Source: Planctomycetota bacterium
GTDB taxonomy: Bacteria; Planctomycetota; UBA8108
NCBI GenBank assembly: GCA_016928605.1
Contig: JAFGKN010000085.1
Span: forward strand, 1-6,468
Length of the DNA stretch: 6,468 nucleotides
Reading direction: 5' to 3'
Position 1 is the stretch's first letter; every line of letters starts with the position of its first letter. Positions 1-6,465 of this stretch are shown here, in pieces. Under the pieces are notes generated by a model. It was not told the DNA's origin, did not search any database, and saw nothing but the letters and a program-made list of their open reading frames with translations. The position numbers were made by a program, and so were the translations under genes.

Positions 1-353
1 GTGCCGCGCGCCGCCATCACTTCCGGCTCGTCGAAGGCCGAGACCAGCCGCGAGATCCAGCCCGGCGTGGGCGCGCAATCCGCGTCGGTGAAGAGCAGGA
101 TCTCTCCCTTCGACTCCTTCACCCCGCGATTTCTCGCCACGGCCGGCCCCGAAGGGGGGATCGAGATGACGCGGGCCCAGAACTTGGCCGCGACCGCGGC
201 GGTGTTGTCCGTCGAGCCATCGTCGACGACGATCACCTCGAAGCGGTCGCGAGGGTAGCTCTGCGCCCGCAGCGCGAGAAGACACCCGGGAAGCGTGGCG
301 GATGCGTTGCGCGCGGGCACGATGACGGAGATGAAAGGCTCTTCGATGCTCAC
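1..353 (-). CDS. Family 2 glycosyltransferase, N-terminal part (cut by window edge)
   Basis: This is the first 117 codons of a GT-A fold glycosyltransferase of family 2, which transfers a sugar from a nucleotide-sugar donor, usually at the cytoplasmic face of the membrane during surface polysaccharide or glycolipid synthesis. The reading frame is open to the left edge, so the C-terminal part is outside the window. Seen in the translation: the first beta strand with FISVIVPARN (residues 7-16), the nucleotide-binding VVDDGSTDN (42-50), the ARNRG motif (73-77), and the DxD-type metal-binding motif TDADC (89-93). A GTG start at 353 is chosen because it is the only in-frame start before an upstream stop at 420-422, and AGGGAG lies 9 nt upstream. 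There is no N-terminal membrane segment in the visible part, unlike HpnI-type transferases. Donor and acceptor cannot be deduced. It lies 177 bp downstream of the radical SAM gene on the same strand and may have its own promoter. Confidence 0.93.
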   Translation of the reverse strand, partial: MSIEEPFISVIVPARNASATLPGCLLALRAQSYPRDRFEVIVVDDGSTDNTAAVAAKFWARVISIPPSGPAVARNRGVKESKGEILLFTDADCAPTPGWISRLVSAFDEPEVMAARG

Positions 354-362
354 GACAGGCTG

Positions 363-368
363 CTCCCT
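363..368 (-). promoter_or_regulatory. Ribosome binding site of the glycosyltransferase gene
   Basis: AGGGAG on the minus strand, 9 nt before the GTG at 353-351. It decides the start, since no other start codon is available in frame between here and the upstream stop. Confidence 0.7.
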
Positions 369-385
369 GAATGAGACACCCGGTC

Positions 386-441
386 GCGGAGCCGCACGCT
401 CTGGATTACCGGTCGCTGCTCAACCGCCCTCGCGGCTCCGC
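386..441 (-). repeat. Perfect 10-bp inverted repeat in the glycosyltransferase leader
   Basis: GCGGAGCCGC at 386-395 and its exact reverse complement GCGGCTCCGC at 432-441 are separated by 36 nt. Both arms lie upstream of the glycosyltransferase Shine-Dalgarno (363-368). In RNA they could form a GC-rich long-range stem in the 5' leader. Alternatively they could be a chance product of the very GC-rich sequence: each arm also contains a 4-bp self-complementary GCGG/CCGC pair. There is no T-tract after the stem, so it is not a classical intrinsic terminator. Confidence 0.4.
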
Positions 442-464
442 CTTTCTCTATATATCGAAAATTC
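442..464 (-). promoter_or_regulatory. AT-rich island, possible promoter of the glycosyltransferase gene
   Basis: Within a very GC-rich gap, the minus strand carries an abrupt AT-rich stretch that includes AATTTTCGATATATAG. TATATA at 454-449 is a fair -10 candidate, but there is no recognisable TTGACA-like -35 at 16-18 nt spacing (the hexamer at 477-472 is CATTCG). If transcription starts near 442, the inverted repeat at 386-441 would fall entirely in the leader. Its position between two co-directional genes separated by 177 bp fits a promoter, but the call rests on composition and one box only. Confidence 0.3.
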
Positions 465-505
465 CCCGCTCCGAATGGACCAGAGATTCCGGCCTGGGCA
501 GCCCC

Positions 506-526
506 CGCCGCGGAGCGGCGCCGCTC
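506..526. repeat. Overlapping GC hairpin and palindrome after the radical SAM stop codon
   Basis: Two mutually exclusive structures overlap here. CGCCGC (506-511) and GCGGCG (515-520) form a 6-bp perfect stem with a 3-nt loop. GAGCGGCGCCGCTC (513-526) is a 14-bp perfect palindrome ending 5 bp from the radical SAM stop codon at 531-533. The stem could protect the 3' end of the operon mRNA or slow the polymerase. No run of T follows on the minus strand, where the sequence continues GGGGCTGCC, so an intrinsic terminator is not supported. Confidence 0.4.
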
Positions 527-530
527 TCCT

Positions 531-1976
531 TCACTCGCTCGCCAGGTGGCGGGCGAAGGTCCTCAGCGCCTTGAAGATCCGCGTCCTCTCTCGCGGCCGG
601 CACAGGACCTGGCCCAGCTTGCGCGCCATGTAGGAAGGGCGCAGGTAGAACCGCCGCCTCGCCTGCTGGCAGAAGGAGGCGACCGTCTCGCGCGGCAGGT
701 CCGGGCGGTCGACGACGCTCCGGTGCAGGCCCTCCGGCGTCAACCATTCCCGGAAGCTCCGGGCGGAGACCAGGTTCTCCTCCCGGGCCCACCGGTAGGA
801 GAGCGTGCCCGGATAGACCATCAAGGGATAGAACTGCGCGGTATCCGGCCTCAGGCGCCTGGCCAGGTCGAGGGTCTTTCGCATCGTCTCGACCGTCTCG
901 CCGCGGTTTCCCATCATGAAGCACCCGTGGACCAGGAGGCCGGCCCGCCTCGCATCCCGGAAGAAGCGCTCGATCTGCTCCAGCCGGATGCCCTTCCCGA
1001 TCCGGTCCAGCACGTCCTGGTCGCCGCTCTCGACGCCGACGCAGAGCAGGCGGCACCCGGCCGCCGCCATCAGCCGCAGCGTCTCCGGATCGACATCAGG
1101 CCGCGAGTTGCAGGTCCAGCCGATGCTGCATCCCCGGCGGATCAGCTCCTCGCAGAGCGCACGGACTCTCGAGCGGTCGAGCGTGAGCGTGTCGTCCTCG
1201 ATGAAAACCTCCCGCACGCCGGGGAGCTCTCTCTCGATGTAGACGAACTCCTCGGCGACGTTTTCCACGCTCCTCGCCCGGTAGCGATGGCCGGTCATCG
1301 TCTGGGGATACACGCAGTACTCGCACCGAAACGGGCAGCCTCTTCCGCTGACGATGGGGATCACGGGCCATCGCGTGATCGAGTAGAAGTACCTCCGGTA
1401 GTCGAGGTGGTTGCGATAGACGCTGCTCACGAAGGGCAGAGCGTCGAGGTCGGTGATCCATCCACGCGCGGGGTTGCGGGCCACGCGGTCGCCATCGCGC
1501 AAGGCCAGCCCCGCGACGCCGCGCCACGCATCCCCTCCGGCGGCCAGCGCATCCGCAACCTCCCGGCACGTTTCGTCGTACTCCTTGATAGCGACGAAGT
1601 CGACGCCCGGAGAGCACTCCAGCGTATCCTCCGGCAAAGCCGAGACGTGAGGACCGACGAGCCCGACAACGCAGGAGGGACAGCGCTCCTTGATGCGCCG
1701 GGCGGCATCCGCATCGCTTTCGATGCTCGGCGTGCTCGTGTCGACGATCGCCAGGCCGGGGCGAAAACCGCTGGCGACCTCGAGGATGGGATCGATCCCC
1801 AGCCCGCTCGCCGGCGCGTCGATCAGCCGGACTTCGTGGCCGGCCCGCTCCAGCCATCCGGTCGCGTAGGCGAGCCAGAGCGGATAGTAGAGAGTGCCGC
1901 TTCGCGTCACCTGAGGGCTGCGCTGAGCCCTCGAGTACTTCGGCAAGTACGGAGGATTCAGCGCCAGCACCCTCAT
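531..1976 (-). CDS. Cobalamin-binding radical SAM protein, HpnJ-like
   Basis: This 481-residue protein has the B12-binding plus radical SAM architecture. Residues 1-150 look like a Rossmann-type cobalamin domain: NPPY (7-10), YPLWLA (31-36), LIDAP (51-55), DTSTPS (79-84) and VGPHVS (107-112). I see no DxHxxG motif, which is common for this class. The radical SAM core starts about residue 205, with the [4Fe-4S]-binding CPFRCEYC (C214, C218, C221), followed by PQTMTGHRYRARSVE (224-238), FIEDDT (258-263) and VGVESGDQD (313-321). From memory, the run of motifs (YPxWLA, LIDAP, TSTPS, DALPFV, GHRYRxRSVE, and KEYDE where GEGE is usual) resembles HpnJ, implicated in the cyclitol-ether head group of bacteriohopanetetrol. 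Related enzymes also occur in surface-glycan clusters, so the substrate is open. The ATG overlaps the pilR stop as ATGA; GGAG lies 11 nt upstream (1988-1991). Translation is probably coupled to pilR. Membership of the superfamily is near certain; the HpnJ resemblance is moderate. Confidence 0.9.
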   Translation of the reverse strand: MRVLALNPPYLPKYSRAQRSPQVTRSGTLYYPLWLAYATGWLERAGHEVRLIDAPASGLGIDPILEVASGFRPGLAIVDTSTPSIESDADAARRIKERCPSCVVGLVGPHVSALPEDTLECSPGVDFVAIKEYDETCREVADALAAGGDAWRGVAGLALRDGDRVARNPARGWITDLDALPFVSSVYRNHLDYRRYFYSITRWPVIPIVSGRGCPFRCEYCVYPQTMTGHRYRARSVENVAEEFVYIERELPGVREVFIEDDTLTLDRSRVRALCEELIRRGCSIGWTCNSRPDVDPETLRLMAAAGCRLLCVGVESGDQDVLDRIGKGIRLEQIERFFRDARRAGLLVHGCFMMGNRGETVETMRKTLDLARRLRPDTAQFYPLMVYPGTLSYRWAREENLVSARSFREWLTPEGLHRSVVDRPDLPRETVASFCQQARRRFYLRPSYMARKLGQVLCRPRERTRIFKALRTFARHLASE

Positions 1977-3409
1977 GCGAGATCGAGCTCCATCTCCCTT
2001 TCCTTCACCTTGAGCTTCTTCACGCGATAGCGGATGGAGCGGTAGCTCATGCCGAGGAGCTTGGCGGCATTGGTGAGATTGCCATCGGTCATCTTCAGCG
2101 CCTCCCTCAGGTACCGCTTCTCGTACGCGGCCAGCTCCTCCTCGAGGCGGATGCCATCGCTGGGGATCAAGGGCTGTGATGCGTCGCCCACAGAGCCCCT
2201 CGCCCCGGCGATCGGCGAGAGCATCTGAATGGAGTCGATGGTCGATCCCTCGGAGAGAGCCACATGCCTCTGGATGATGTTCTCCAGCTCGCGGACGTTT
2301 CCGGGCCAGTTGTACTGGGAGAGCGCCGCCCGAGCCTCGTCGCTGAGGGCCGTGATGCTCTTGTCCATCTGGCGCGAGTGCTTGGCGAGGAAGAAACCCG
2401 TCAGCAGCGGGATGTCGTCCTTTCTCTCCCTGAGGGGCGGCAGCCGGAGCGGTATGACGTTGAGCCGGTAGTAGAGGTCCTCCCGGAACCGCCGCTCGCG
2501 CACCTCCTTCTCCATATCCTTGTTGGTGGCGGCGATGATCCTGACATCGACAGGGTGCAGACCAGTGCTTCCCACCGGGCAGACCTTGCGCTCCTCGAGC
2601 ACGCGGAGGATCTTGACCTGCGTGGTCAGGCTCATGTCCGCGATCTCGTCGAGGAACAGCGTGCCTCCGCTGGCGGCCCGGAAGAATCCCTGCTTGTCAT
2701 CCACGGCGCCCGTGAAGGCCCCGCGCACGTGTCCGAAGAGCTCGCTCTCGAGCAGGCTCTCCGTGAACGCGCTGCAGTTGACGGAGACGAAGGGCTGGGT
2801 CTTCCGGAGGGAGCGGAAGTGGATGGCGCGCGCCGCCAGCTCCTTACCCGTGCCGCTCTCTCCCTGGATCAGCACCGTGCTGTCGGTCGGGGCGATGAGC
2901 CGCACCATCCGCATCACTTCCTGGATCTTGGGATGGTTCCCGATCATGTCTTCGTGGGCGGCGATCTCCCGCCGGAGGGACTCGGGGGATGTCTCCAGGA
3001 GCGTCCGGCGCTCGAAGATCCGGTGCACCGTCTGCCGGATCAAGTCCGTGTCGAAGGGCTTCCGGATGTAGTCGTACGCCCCGAGCCGCATGGCCTCCAC
3101 GGCGCTGTCCCACGTGGAGAAGGCGGTGATCACCACGACCGGGATCTCGGGGCTCTCCTCCTTGAAGTGGCCCAGCAGAGCCACGCCGTCCATATGCGGC
3201 ATCTTCAGGTCCTGGATGATGAGCTGGATCCGGCGGCGATGCTCGCGAAACGTCCGGAGGGCCTCCCGCCCGTCCGCAGCGGTCAGAACGGAGTACCCCT
3301 CCGTCTCCAGCAGCAGGCTCAGCAGATCCCGCATGCTCGGCTCGTCGTCCGCGATCAGGATCGTCGGTGGGAGCGCTGATGCGTGTGGCCGGCTCGCCGT
3401 CTCAGACAT
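1973..3409 (-). CDS. pilR: PilR, sigma-54-dependent response regulator
   Basis: A 478-residue NtrC-family activator. The receiver domain (about 15-130) has the acidic pair D21/D22, phospho-acceptor D67 in QDLKMP, T95 and K117 in RKPF. The AAA+ domain (about 155-385) has Walker A GESGTGKE (183-190), the sigma-54-contacting GAFTGA loop (230-235), Walker B LFLDEI (251-256), sensor I ATN (294-296), arginine-finger candidates R309 and R315 in FREDLYYRLN, and sensor II WPGNVREL (368-375). The Fis-type helix-turn-helix is about 443-466 (NAAKLLGMSYRSIRYRV). In characterised systems PilR is phosphorylated by PilS and drives sigma-54 transcription of pilA. The frame is open to 3577, but ATG 3409 is chosen: the receiver homology begins just after it, GGAGG lies 9 nt upstream, and the extra N-terminal 56 codons would be shadow coding inside pilS. 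It overlaps pilS by 8 nt and the radical SAM gene by 4 nt. All catalytic residues look intact. Its target promoter is not evident in the window. Confidence 0.96.
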   Translation of the reverse strand: MSETASRPHASALPPTILIADDEPSMRDLLSLLLETEGYSVLTAADGREALRTFREHRRRIQLIIQDLKMPHMDGVALLGHFKEESPEIPVVVITAFSTWDSAVEAMRLGAYDYIRKPFDTDLIRQTVHRIFERRTLLETSPESLRREIAAHEDMIGNHPKIQEVMRMVRLIAPTDSTVLIQGESGTGKELAARAIHFRSLRKTQPFVSVNCSAFTESLLESELFGHVRGAFTGAVDDKQGFFRAASGGTLFLDEIADMSLTTQVKILRVLEERKVCPVGSTGLHPVDVRIIAATNKDMEKEVRERRFREDLYYRLNVIPLRLPPLRERKDDIPLLTGFFLAKHSRQMDKSITALSDEARAALSQYNWPGNVRELENIIQRHVALSEGSTIDSIQMLSPIAGARGSVGDASQPLIPSDGIRLEEELAAYEKRYLREALKMTDGNLTNAAKLLGMSYRSIRYRVKKLKVKEREMELDLA

Positions 3410-5174
3410 GGACCGCCGCCTCCACCTGCCTTCCGCTGACGGCAGGGCAGCCCGGGCCGGGCACGATCTCCCGGCGCGCTTCGAAAGCGGGCAGCAGGAC
3501 CCTGACCCTGGTGCCTCCGTCCATCTCCGGCAGGATCTCCACGTGACCCAGATGTTCCCGGATGATCCGGTCGACAACGCTCAGGCCGAGGCCCGTTCCC
3601 CGGCTCTTCGTGGTGTAAAACGGCGTGAACACCTTGCCGACAGAGCTCTTGTCGATTCCTTCTCCGTTATCTCGGATGATGACCTCGACTCCCTGGACGC
3701 TTTCTTCCTCGTATTTGCCGCGGACCGCACTCTGGATCTCGCGATACGCACCCTGCCGGACCATCACCGAGATCTGGCCCTTCTGCGGGTCGGTGGCCTG
3801 GAGAGCGTTGATGCCGACGTTGAGAAAGACCTGCAGCAGGCGGTCGCGATCGCCGTAGACGCGGAGCGATGCCTCGGGAGGGTTCCACTCGATGCTGCGG
3901 CCGCCGATGTCCGGGCGGCTCCCGAGCAGCGAAACGGCTTCGGAGATGACCGCCACGAGGTCCAGCGGGACGAGGTCGGGCGGCGCCGAGCGCGAATACC
4001 GCAGAAAGTCCTCGATGATGCGGTCCAGCCGGTCGGACTCTCGCAGGACGATCTCGGCATACTTCGCCTGCCGCAGGTCCGTCCTGGAAAGCCTAGCGAT
4101 CTCCTGCACGCAGCCGCGGACCGACGCCAGCGGGTTGCGGATCTCGTGGGCGATGCCCATCGCCATCTCGTGGAGCTCCTCCAGCTTCTGGATCCTCTGC
4201 TCGGCGGCCGCGATCTCCCGCTTCAGGGTGAGGTCGGAGAAAAGACCGACGCGGCACCTCAGACGCTTCTCGTCATCCAGGATCGATGAGATCTTCACCT
4301 CGATCGGCCGCAGCCTCCCCGATGGATCGGCGAGAGCCACCTCGAGGCGCCGTCGGCCGGTCATGCTGAACGCCTCCAGCAGACGAGTCCGGGCTTCCGC
4401 ATCGGGCGACGGACCGGAGCGCCCCGCGCGCAGGACGTCTCGAAACGGAGTCTGGGAGTACGACGTCCCGGTTCCGGAGAGGCCGAGCATCTGACGCAGC
4501 TCCTCGTTGAGGAGGATGATGACGCCGTCGCGGTCGATGGCCAGCAGTCCCTCTCCGATGCTCTCGAGGATCTCCTTCTGCAGGTGCTCGGCGTATCTCA
4601 GGCCGGAGGAGAGCTTCGAGCCGAGTGAGGCGATCGTGTACAGGACGACGATGCTGGCGAAGAGGTAGATGAAGACGAACCGTCCGTTTCCGTTCGCGAA
4701 AACGCCAGCCGCCCAGGAGGAGCCCGCCGAGAGGAGCCCGAGGCTGTAAGCGAGCGTGGCCCCCCCCATGAGGATCGATGAGAGAGTGGCCAGGAGATAG
4801 GATCCTCCGGGGCTCGAGACCCCCGTGCCGGCGGCCAGGGTGACGAAGAGGATCGGGCAGAAGATGCTGACGACGCCCCCCGTGGACCAGATCAGCATCC
4901 CCTGAAAGACGAAATCGAGAAGGACCTGCTGGCGGCTGAATCCCCACCGCTCCTTCCAGGCCGAAAACGTGAGCAAGGAAACGACCCCCACCGCCAGGTA
5001 CAGCCCCAGGAGGCTGTAGAGGAAGATGCAGGTCGTCTCCTTGCTTTCGGGCGCCAGCTGAGAGAGGTGGAAAGTGACAAGCAGAAAACCGAGCACCGTG
5101 ATGAGAAGCCGGAATAGCAGGTAGTTCCTCATCCGGCGCTGGATTTCCGGAAGCTTGAAACCCTTACTTACCAC
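3402..5174 (-). CDS. pilS: PilS, membrane sensor histidine kinase
   Basis: A 590-residue kinase, the cognate partner of the adjacent PilR. The N-terminal 190 residues are a hydrophobic multi-pass region with about six segments (roughly 19-38, 47-70, 84-97, 100-116, 127-149, 165-184), as in Pseudomonas PilS, where this region senses pilin in the membrane. A PAS-like domain follows (about 197-315; GEGLLAIDRDG at 207-217), then a short coiled stretch and the DHp domain with the H-box AHEIRNPLAS (H343 the phosphorylated residue). The ATPase domain has the N-box (N452, N456), G1 DNGEG (502-506), F-box FTPFYTTK (516-523) and G2 GTGLGL (526-531). About 25 residues beyond the kinase core form an unremarkable tail that overlaps the pilR start. 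The GTG start at 5174 is preferred over ATG 5132 (residue 15), because GGGAG sits 5 nt upstream and the overlap with pilC implies coupling. Kinase activity appears intact; the signal cannot be read from sequence. Confidence 0.95.
   Translation of the reverse strand: MVSKGFKLPEIQRRMRNYLLFRLLITVLGFLLVTFHLSQLAPESKETTCIFLYSLLGLYLAVGVVSLLTFSAWKERWGFSRQQVLLDFVFQGMLIWSTGGVVSIFCPILFVTLAAGTGVSSPGGSYLLATLSSILMGGATLAYSLGLLSAGSSWAAGVFANGNGRFVFIYLFASIVVLYTIASLGSKLSSGLRYAEHLQKEILESIGEGLLAIDRDGVIILLNEELRQMLGLSGTGTSYSQTPFRDVLRAGRSGPSPDAEARTRLLEAFSMTGRRRLEVALADPSGRLRPIEVKISSILDDEKRLRCRVGLFSDLTLKREIAAAEQRIQKLEELHEMAMGIAHEIRNPLASVRGCVQEIARLSRTDLRQAKYAEIVLRESDRLDRIIEDFLRYSRSAPPDLVPLDLVAVISEAVSLLGSRPDIGGRSIEWNPPEASLRVYGDRDRLLQVFLNVGINALQATDPQKGQISVMVRQGAYREIQSAVRGKYEEESVQGVEVIIRDNGEGIDKSSVGKVFTPFYTTKSRGTGLGLSVVDRIIREHLGHVEILPEMDGGTRVRVLLPAFEARREIVPGPGCPAVSGRQVEAAVHV
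3419..3423 (-). promoter_or_regulatory. Ribosome binding site that fixes the pilR start
   Basis: GGAGG on the minus strand inside the pilS 3' end, 9 nt before ATG 3409. It supports the 478-residue PilR over the frame that opens at 3577. Confidence 0.75.
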
Positions 5175-6429
5175 TCAGACTCCCGACCATCTTGAAGATC
5201 GGCAGGAAGATGGCCATGACCATCCCGCCGACGAGGACTCCCATGATGGAGATCATCAAGGGCTCGATCAGGGACGTGAGCTGCTCCACGGTCGTCTTGA
5301 CCTGCTGGTCATAGAAGTCCGAGATCTTCTCCAGCAGGCTCTCGAGCGCGCCGGTCTTTTCTCCGATGGAGATCATGCGCGTCACCATGGTGGGGAAGAC
5401 ACCGCTGGCCGCGAGCGGCTCTCCCAGCGTCTCCCCCTGGCGCACACTCTCGCTCGCCTTGGTGATGGCGGACGACACGATGCGGTTGCCGCTCGTCGAC
5501 GCGACGATCTCGAGCGCTCCGAGGATCGGCACGCCGCTCTGGATCAGGGTCGAGAACGTCCTCGAGAAGCGCGAGATGGCGACTTTCGAGAAGAGTGGCC
5601 CGAAGATGGGAACGTGCAGGAGAGACCAGTCCAGGAACGTCGCCCCCTGGTCTGTCTTCAGGTACATGCGAACCAGGAAGAAGGCCAGGACCAGACCGGC
5701 AAACCACCACAGGAAGTAATTCTTGAGGAAGAGGCTGAGGTCGAGAAGTCCGACCGTGATCGCCGGAAGCTCGACATCCATCGAGTTGAACATCTCCTCG
5801 AACTTGGGGATGATCACGACGAGCAGGAATGCGGAGATTCCCAGCACCAGCACCAGAGATACGATCGGATAGGTCATCGCGGACTTGATCTCAGCCCGCA
5901 GGGCCGCGGATGCCTCCTGGTAGTCGGCGAGGCGGTCGAGCACGATATCCAGCTGGCCGCTGGCCTCGCCGGCGCGGATCATGTTGACGTAGATGCTGGG
6001 AAAGACCTTCGGGTGGTTGCCCAGCGCCTGCGAGAGGTCCTTGCCGGCGCGCACCTCGCTGGCGATGTTCTCCAGACAGGCCTGGAAGCCCAGATTCGAG
6101 GCCTGCTCGGCGAGGATCTCGATGGACTCGACGAGAGGGATGCCCGCGCTGATCATGGTGGCCATCTGTCTCGTGAAGACCACCATGTCGCCTTCCTTGA
6201 CCCGCACGCGGTCGAGGCGCGGAGCCTTCTTTCCACCCCCCATGGAGAGAGAAAAGAAACTGCCGCCTGCCTGGGCTCCGCCCTTGCCCTTCCTCGGCTG
6301 CAAGGAAACGATCGTCAATCCCTGACGCCGCAGCTCGGCCACGGCGTCGGACTGGTTCCCAGCCGTCACTGTCCCGCTGGCTGTTCCCCCACCGGGCTTC
6401 TTCGCCTTGTAGCTGAATGTGACACTCAT
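5164..6429 (-). CDS. pilC: PilC, type IV pilus inner-membrane platform protein
   Basis: A 421-residue member of the GspF/PilC family, the polytopic inner-membrane platform on which the PilB (extension) and PilT (retraction) ATPases act. Residues 1-45 form the small N-terminal domain (FSYKAKKPGG, then AVAELRRQGLTIVSLQP). A Gly/Lys-rich linker follows (about 46-78). The first cytoplasmic helical domain is about 82-183 (FTRQMATMISAGIPLVESI), then a membrane segment about 186-208 and another about 238-255. The second domain is about 284-385 (FSRTFSTLIQSGVPILGAL), with the final membrane segment about 388-411 (IMGVLVGGMVMAIFLPIF). EASGQLD (155-161) and EKTGALE (357-363) are the paired motifs of the two repeats. 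The length matches the family. The ATG at 6429 has AAGGGAG 7 nt upstream. The alternative, a type II secretion GspF, is unlikely given pilS and pilR directly downstream and no gsp genes in view. It overlaps pilS by 11 nt. Confidence 0.95.
   Translation of the reverse strand: MSVTFSYKAKKPGGGTASGTVTAGNQSDAVAELRRQGLTIVSLQPRKGKGGAQAGGSFFSLSMGGGKKAPRLDRVRVKEGDMVVFTRQMATMISAGIPLVESIEILAEQASNLGFQACLENIASEVRAGKDLSQALGNHPKVFPSIYVNMIRAGEASGQLDIVLDRLADYQEASAALRAEIKSAMTYPIVSLVLVLGISAFLLVVIIPKFEEMFNSMDVELPAITVGLLDLSLFLKNYFLWWFAGLVLAFFLVRMYLKTDQGATFLDWSLLHVPIFGPLFSKVAISRFSRTFSTLIQSGVPILGALEIVASTSGNRIVSSAITKASESVRQGETLGEPLAASGVFPTMVTRMISIGEKTGALESLLEKISDFYDQQVKTTVEQLTSLIEPLMISIMGVLVGGMVMAIFLPIFKMVGSLSGK
5180..5184 (-). 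promoter_or_regulatory. Ribosome binding site supporting the GTG start of pilS
   Basis: GGGAG on the minus strand inside the last codons of pilC, 5 nt before GTG 5174-5172. It favours this start over the ATG at 5132. Confidence 0.55.
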
Positions 6430-6436
6430 GAACTAT

Positions 6437-6443
6437 CTCCCTT
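6437..6443 (-). promoter_or_regulatory. Ribosome binding site of pilC
   Basis: AAGGGAG on the minus strand, 7 nt before the pilC ATG (6429-6427). It is a strong match at standard spacing. Confidence 0.75.
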
Positions 6444-6465
6444 GGCCGCCCCTGACAGCCTTGTC

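Larger units (their letters stand above)
354..530. other. Intergenic region between radical SAM and glycosyltransferase genes
   Basis: This is the only gap of more than 40 bp in the window. I see no coding sequence in it: the frame that opens the glycosyltransferase meets a TGA at 420-422, and a short plus-strand frame crossing it (371-574) has no family features. It holds the hairpin pair, the AT-rich island, the inverted repeat and the Shine-Dalgarno listed separately. It is where a pilA gene would be looked for by analogy with Geobacter-type clusters, but it is too short to encode a pilin. Confidence 0.7.

Noticed and set aside
1..258. Plus-strand 85-codon frame at the left edge
   Set aside because: It is antisense to the glycosyltransferase N-terminus, which has clear family motifs.
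1..353. Identification of the glycosyltransferase as HpnI, which would pair with an HpnJ-like enzyme
   Set aside because: HpnI-type transferases, as I recall them, start with a membrane segment and a ceramide-glucosyltransferase-like motif set. The visible N-terminus here begins directly with the catalytic domain of a generic family 2 enzyme.
506..526. Intrinsic transcription terminator
   Set aside because: The stems are GC-rich and close to the stop codon, but no T-tract follows on the minus strand.
609..624. TGGCCC-AGC-TTGCGC on the plus strand as a sigma-54 promoter
   Set aside because: Only 8 nt separate GG and GC instead of 10, it lies inside the radical SAM coding sequence, and no plus-strand gene follows.
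546..2030. Plus-strand open frame of 494 codons opposite the radical SAM gene
   Set aside because: It is antisense to a complete gene with catalytic motifs. Its translation is low-complexity, rich in Arg, Ala, Pro, Asp and Val, with no family features, as expected from GC-rich codon bias on the opposite strand.
3410..3577. N-terminal 56-codon extension of pilR
   Set aside because: It lies wholly inside pilS in another frame, does not match the response regulator family, and the ATG at 3409 has a good Shine-Dalgarno.
2264..4289. Plus-strand open frames of 371 and 399 codons opposite pilR and pilS
   Set aside because: They are antisense shadows of intact, motif-complete genes. They overlap each other and have no recognisable domain and no operon context on the plus strand.
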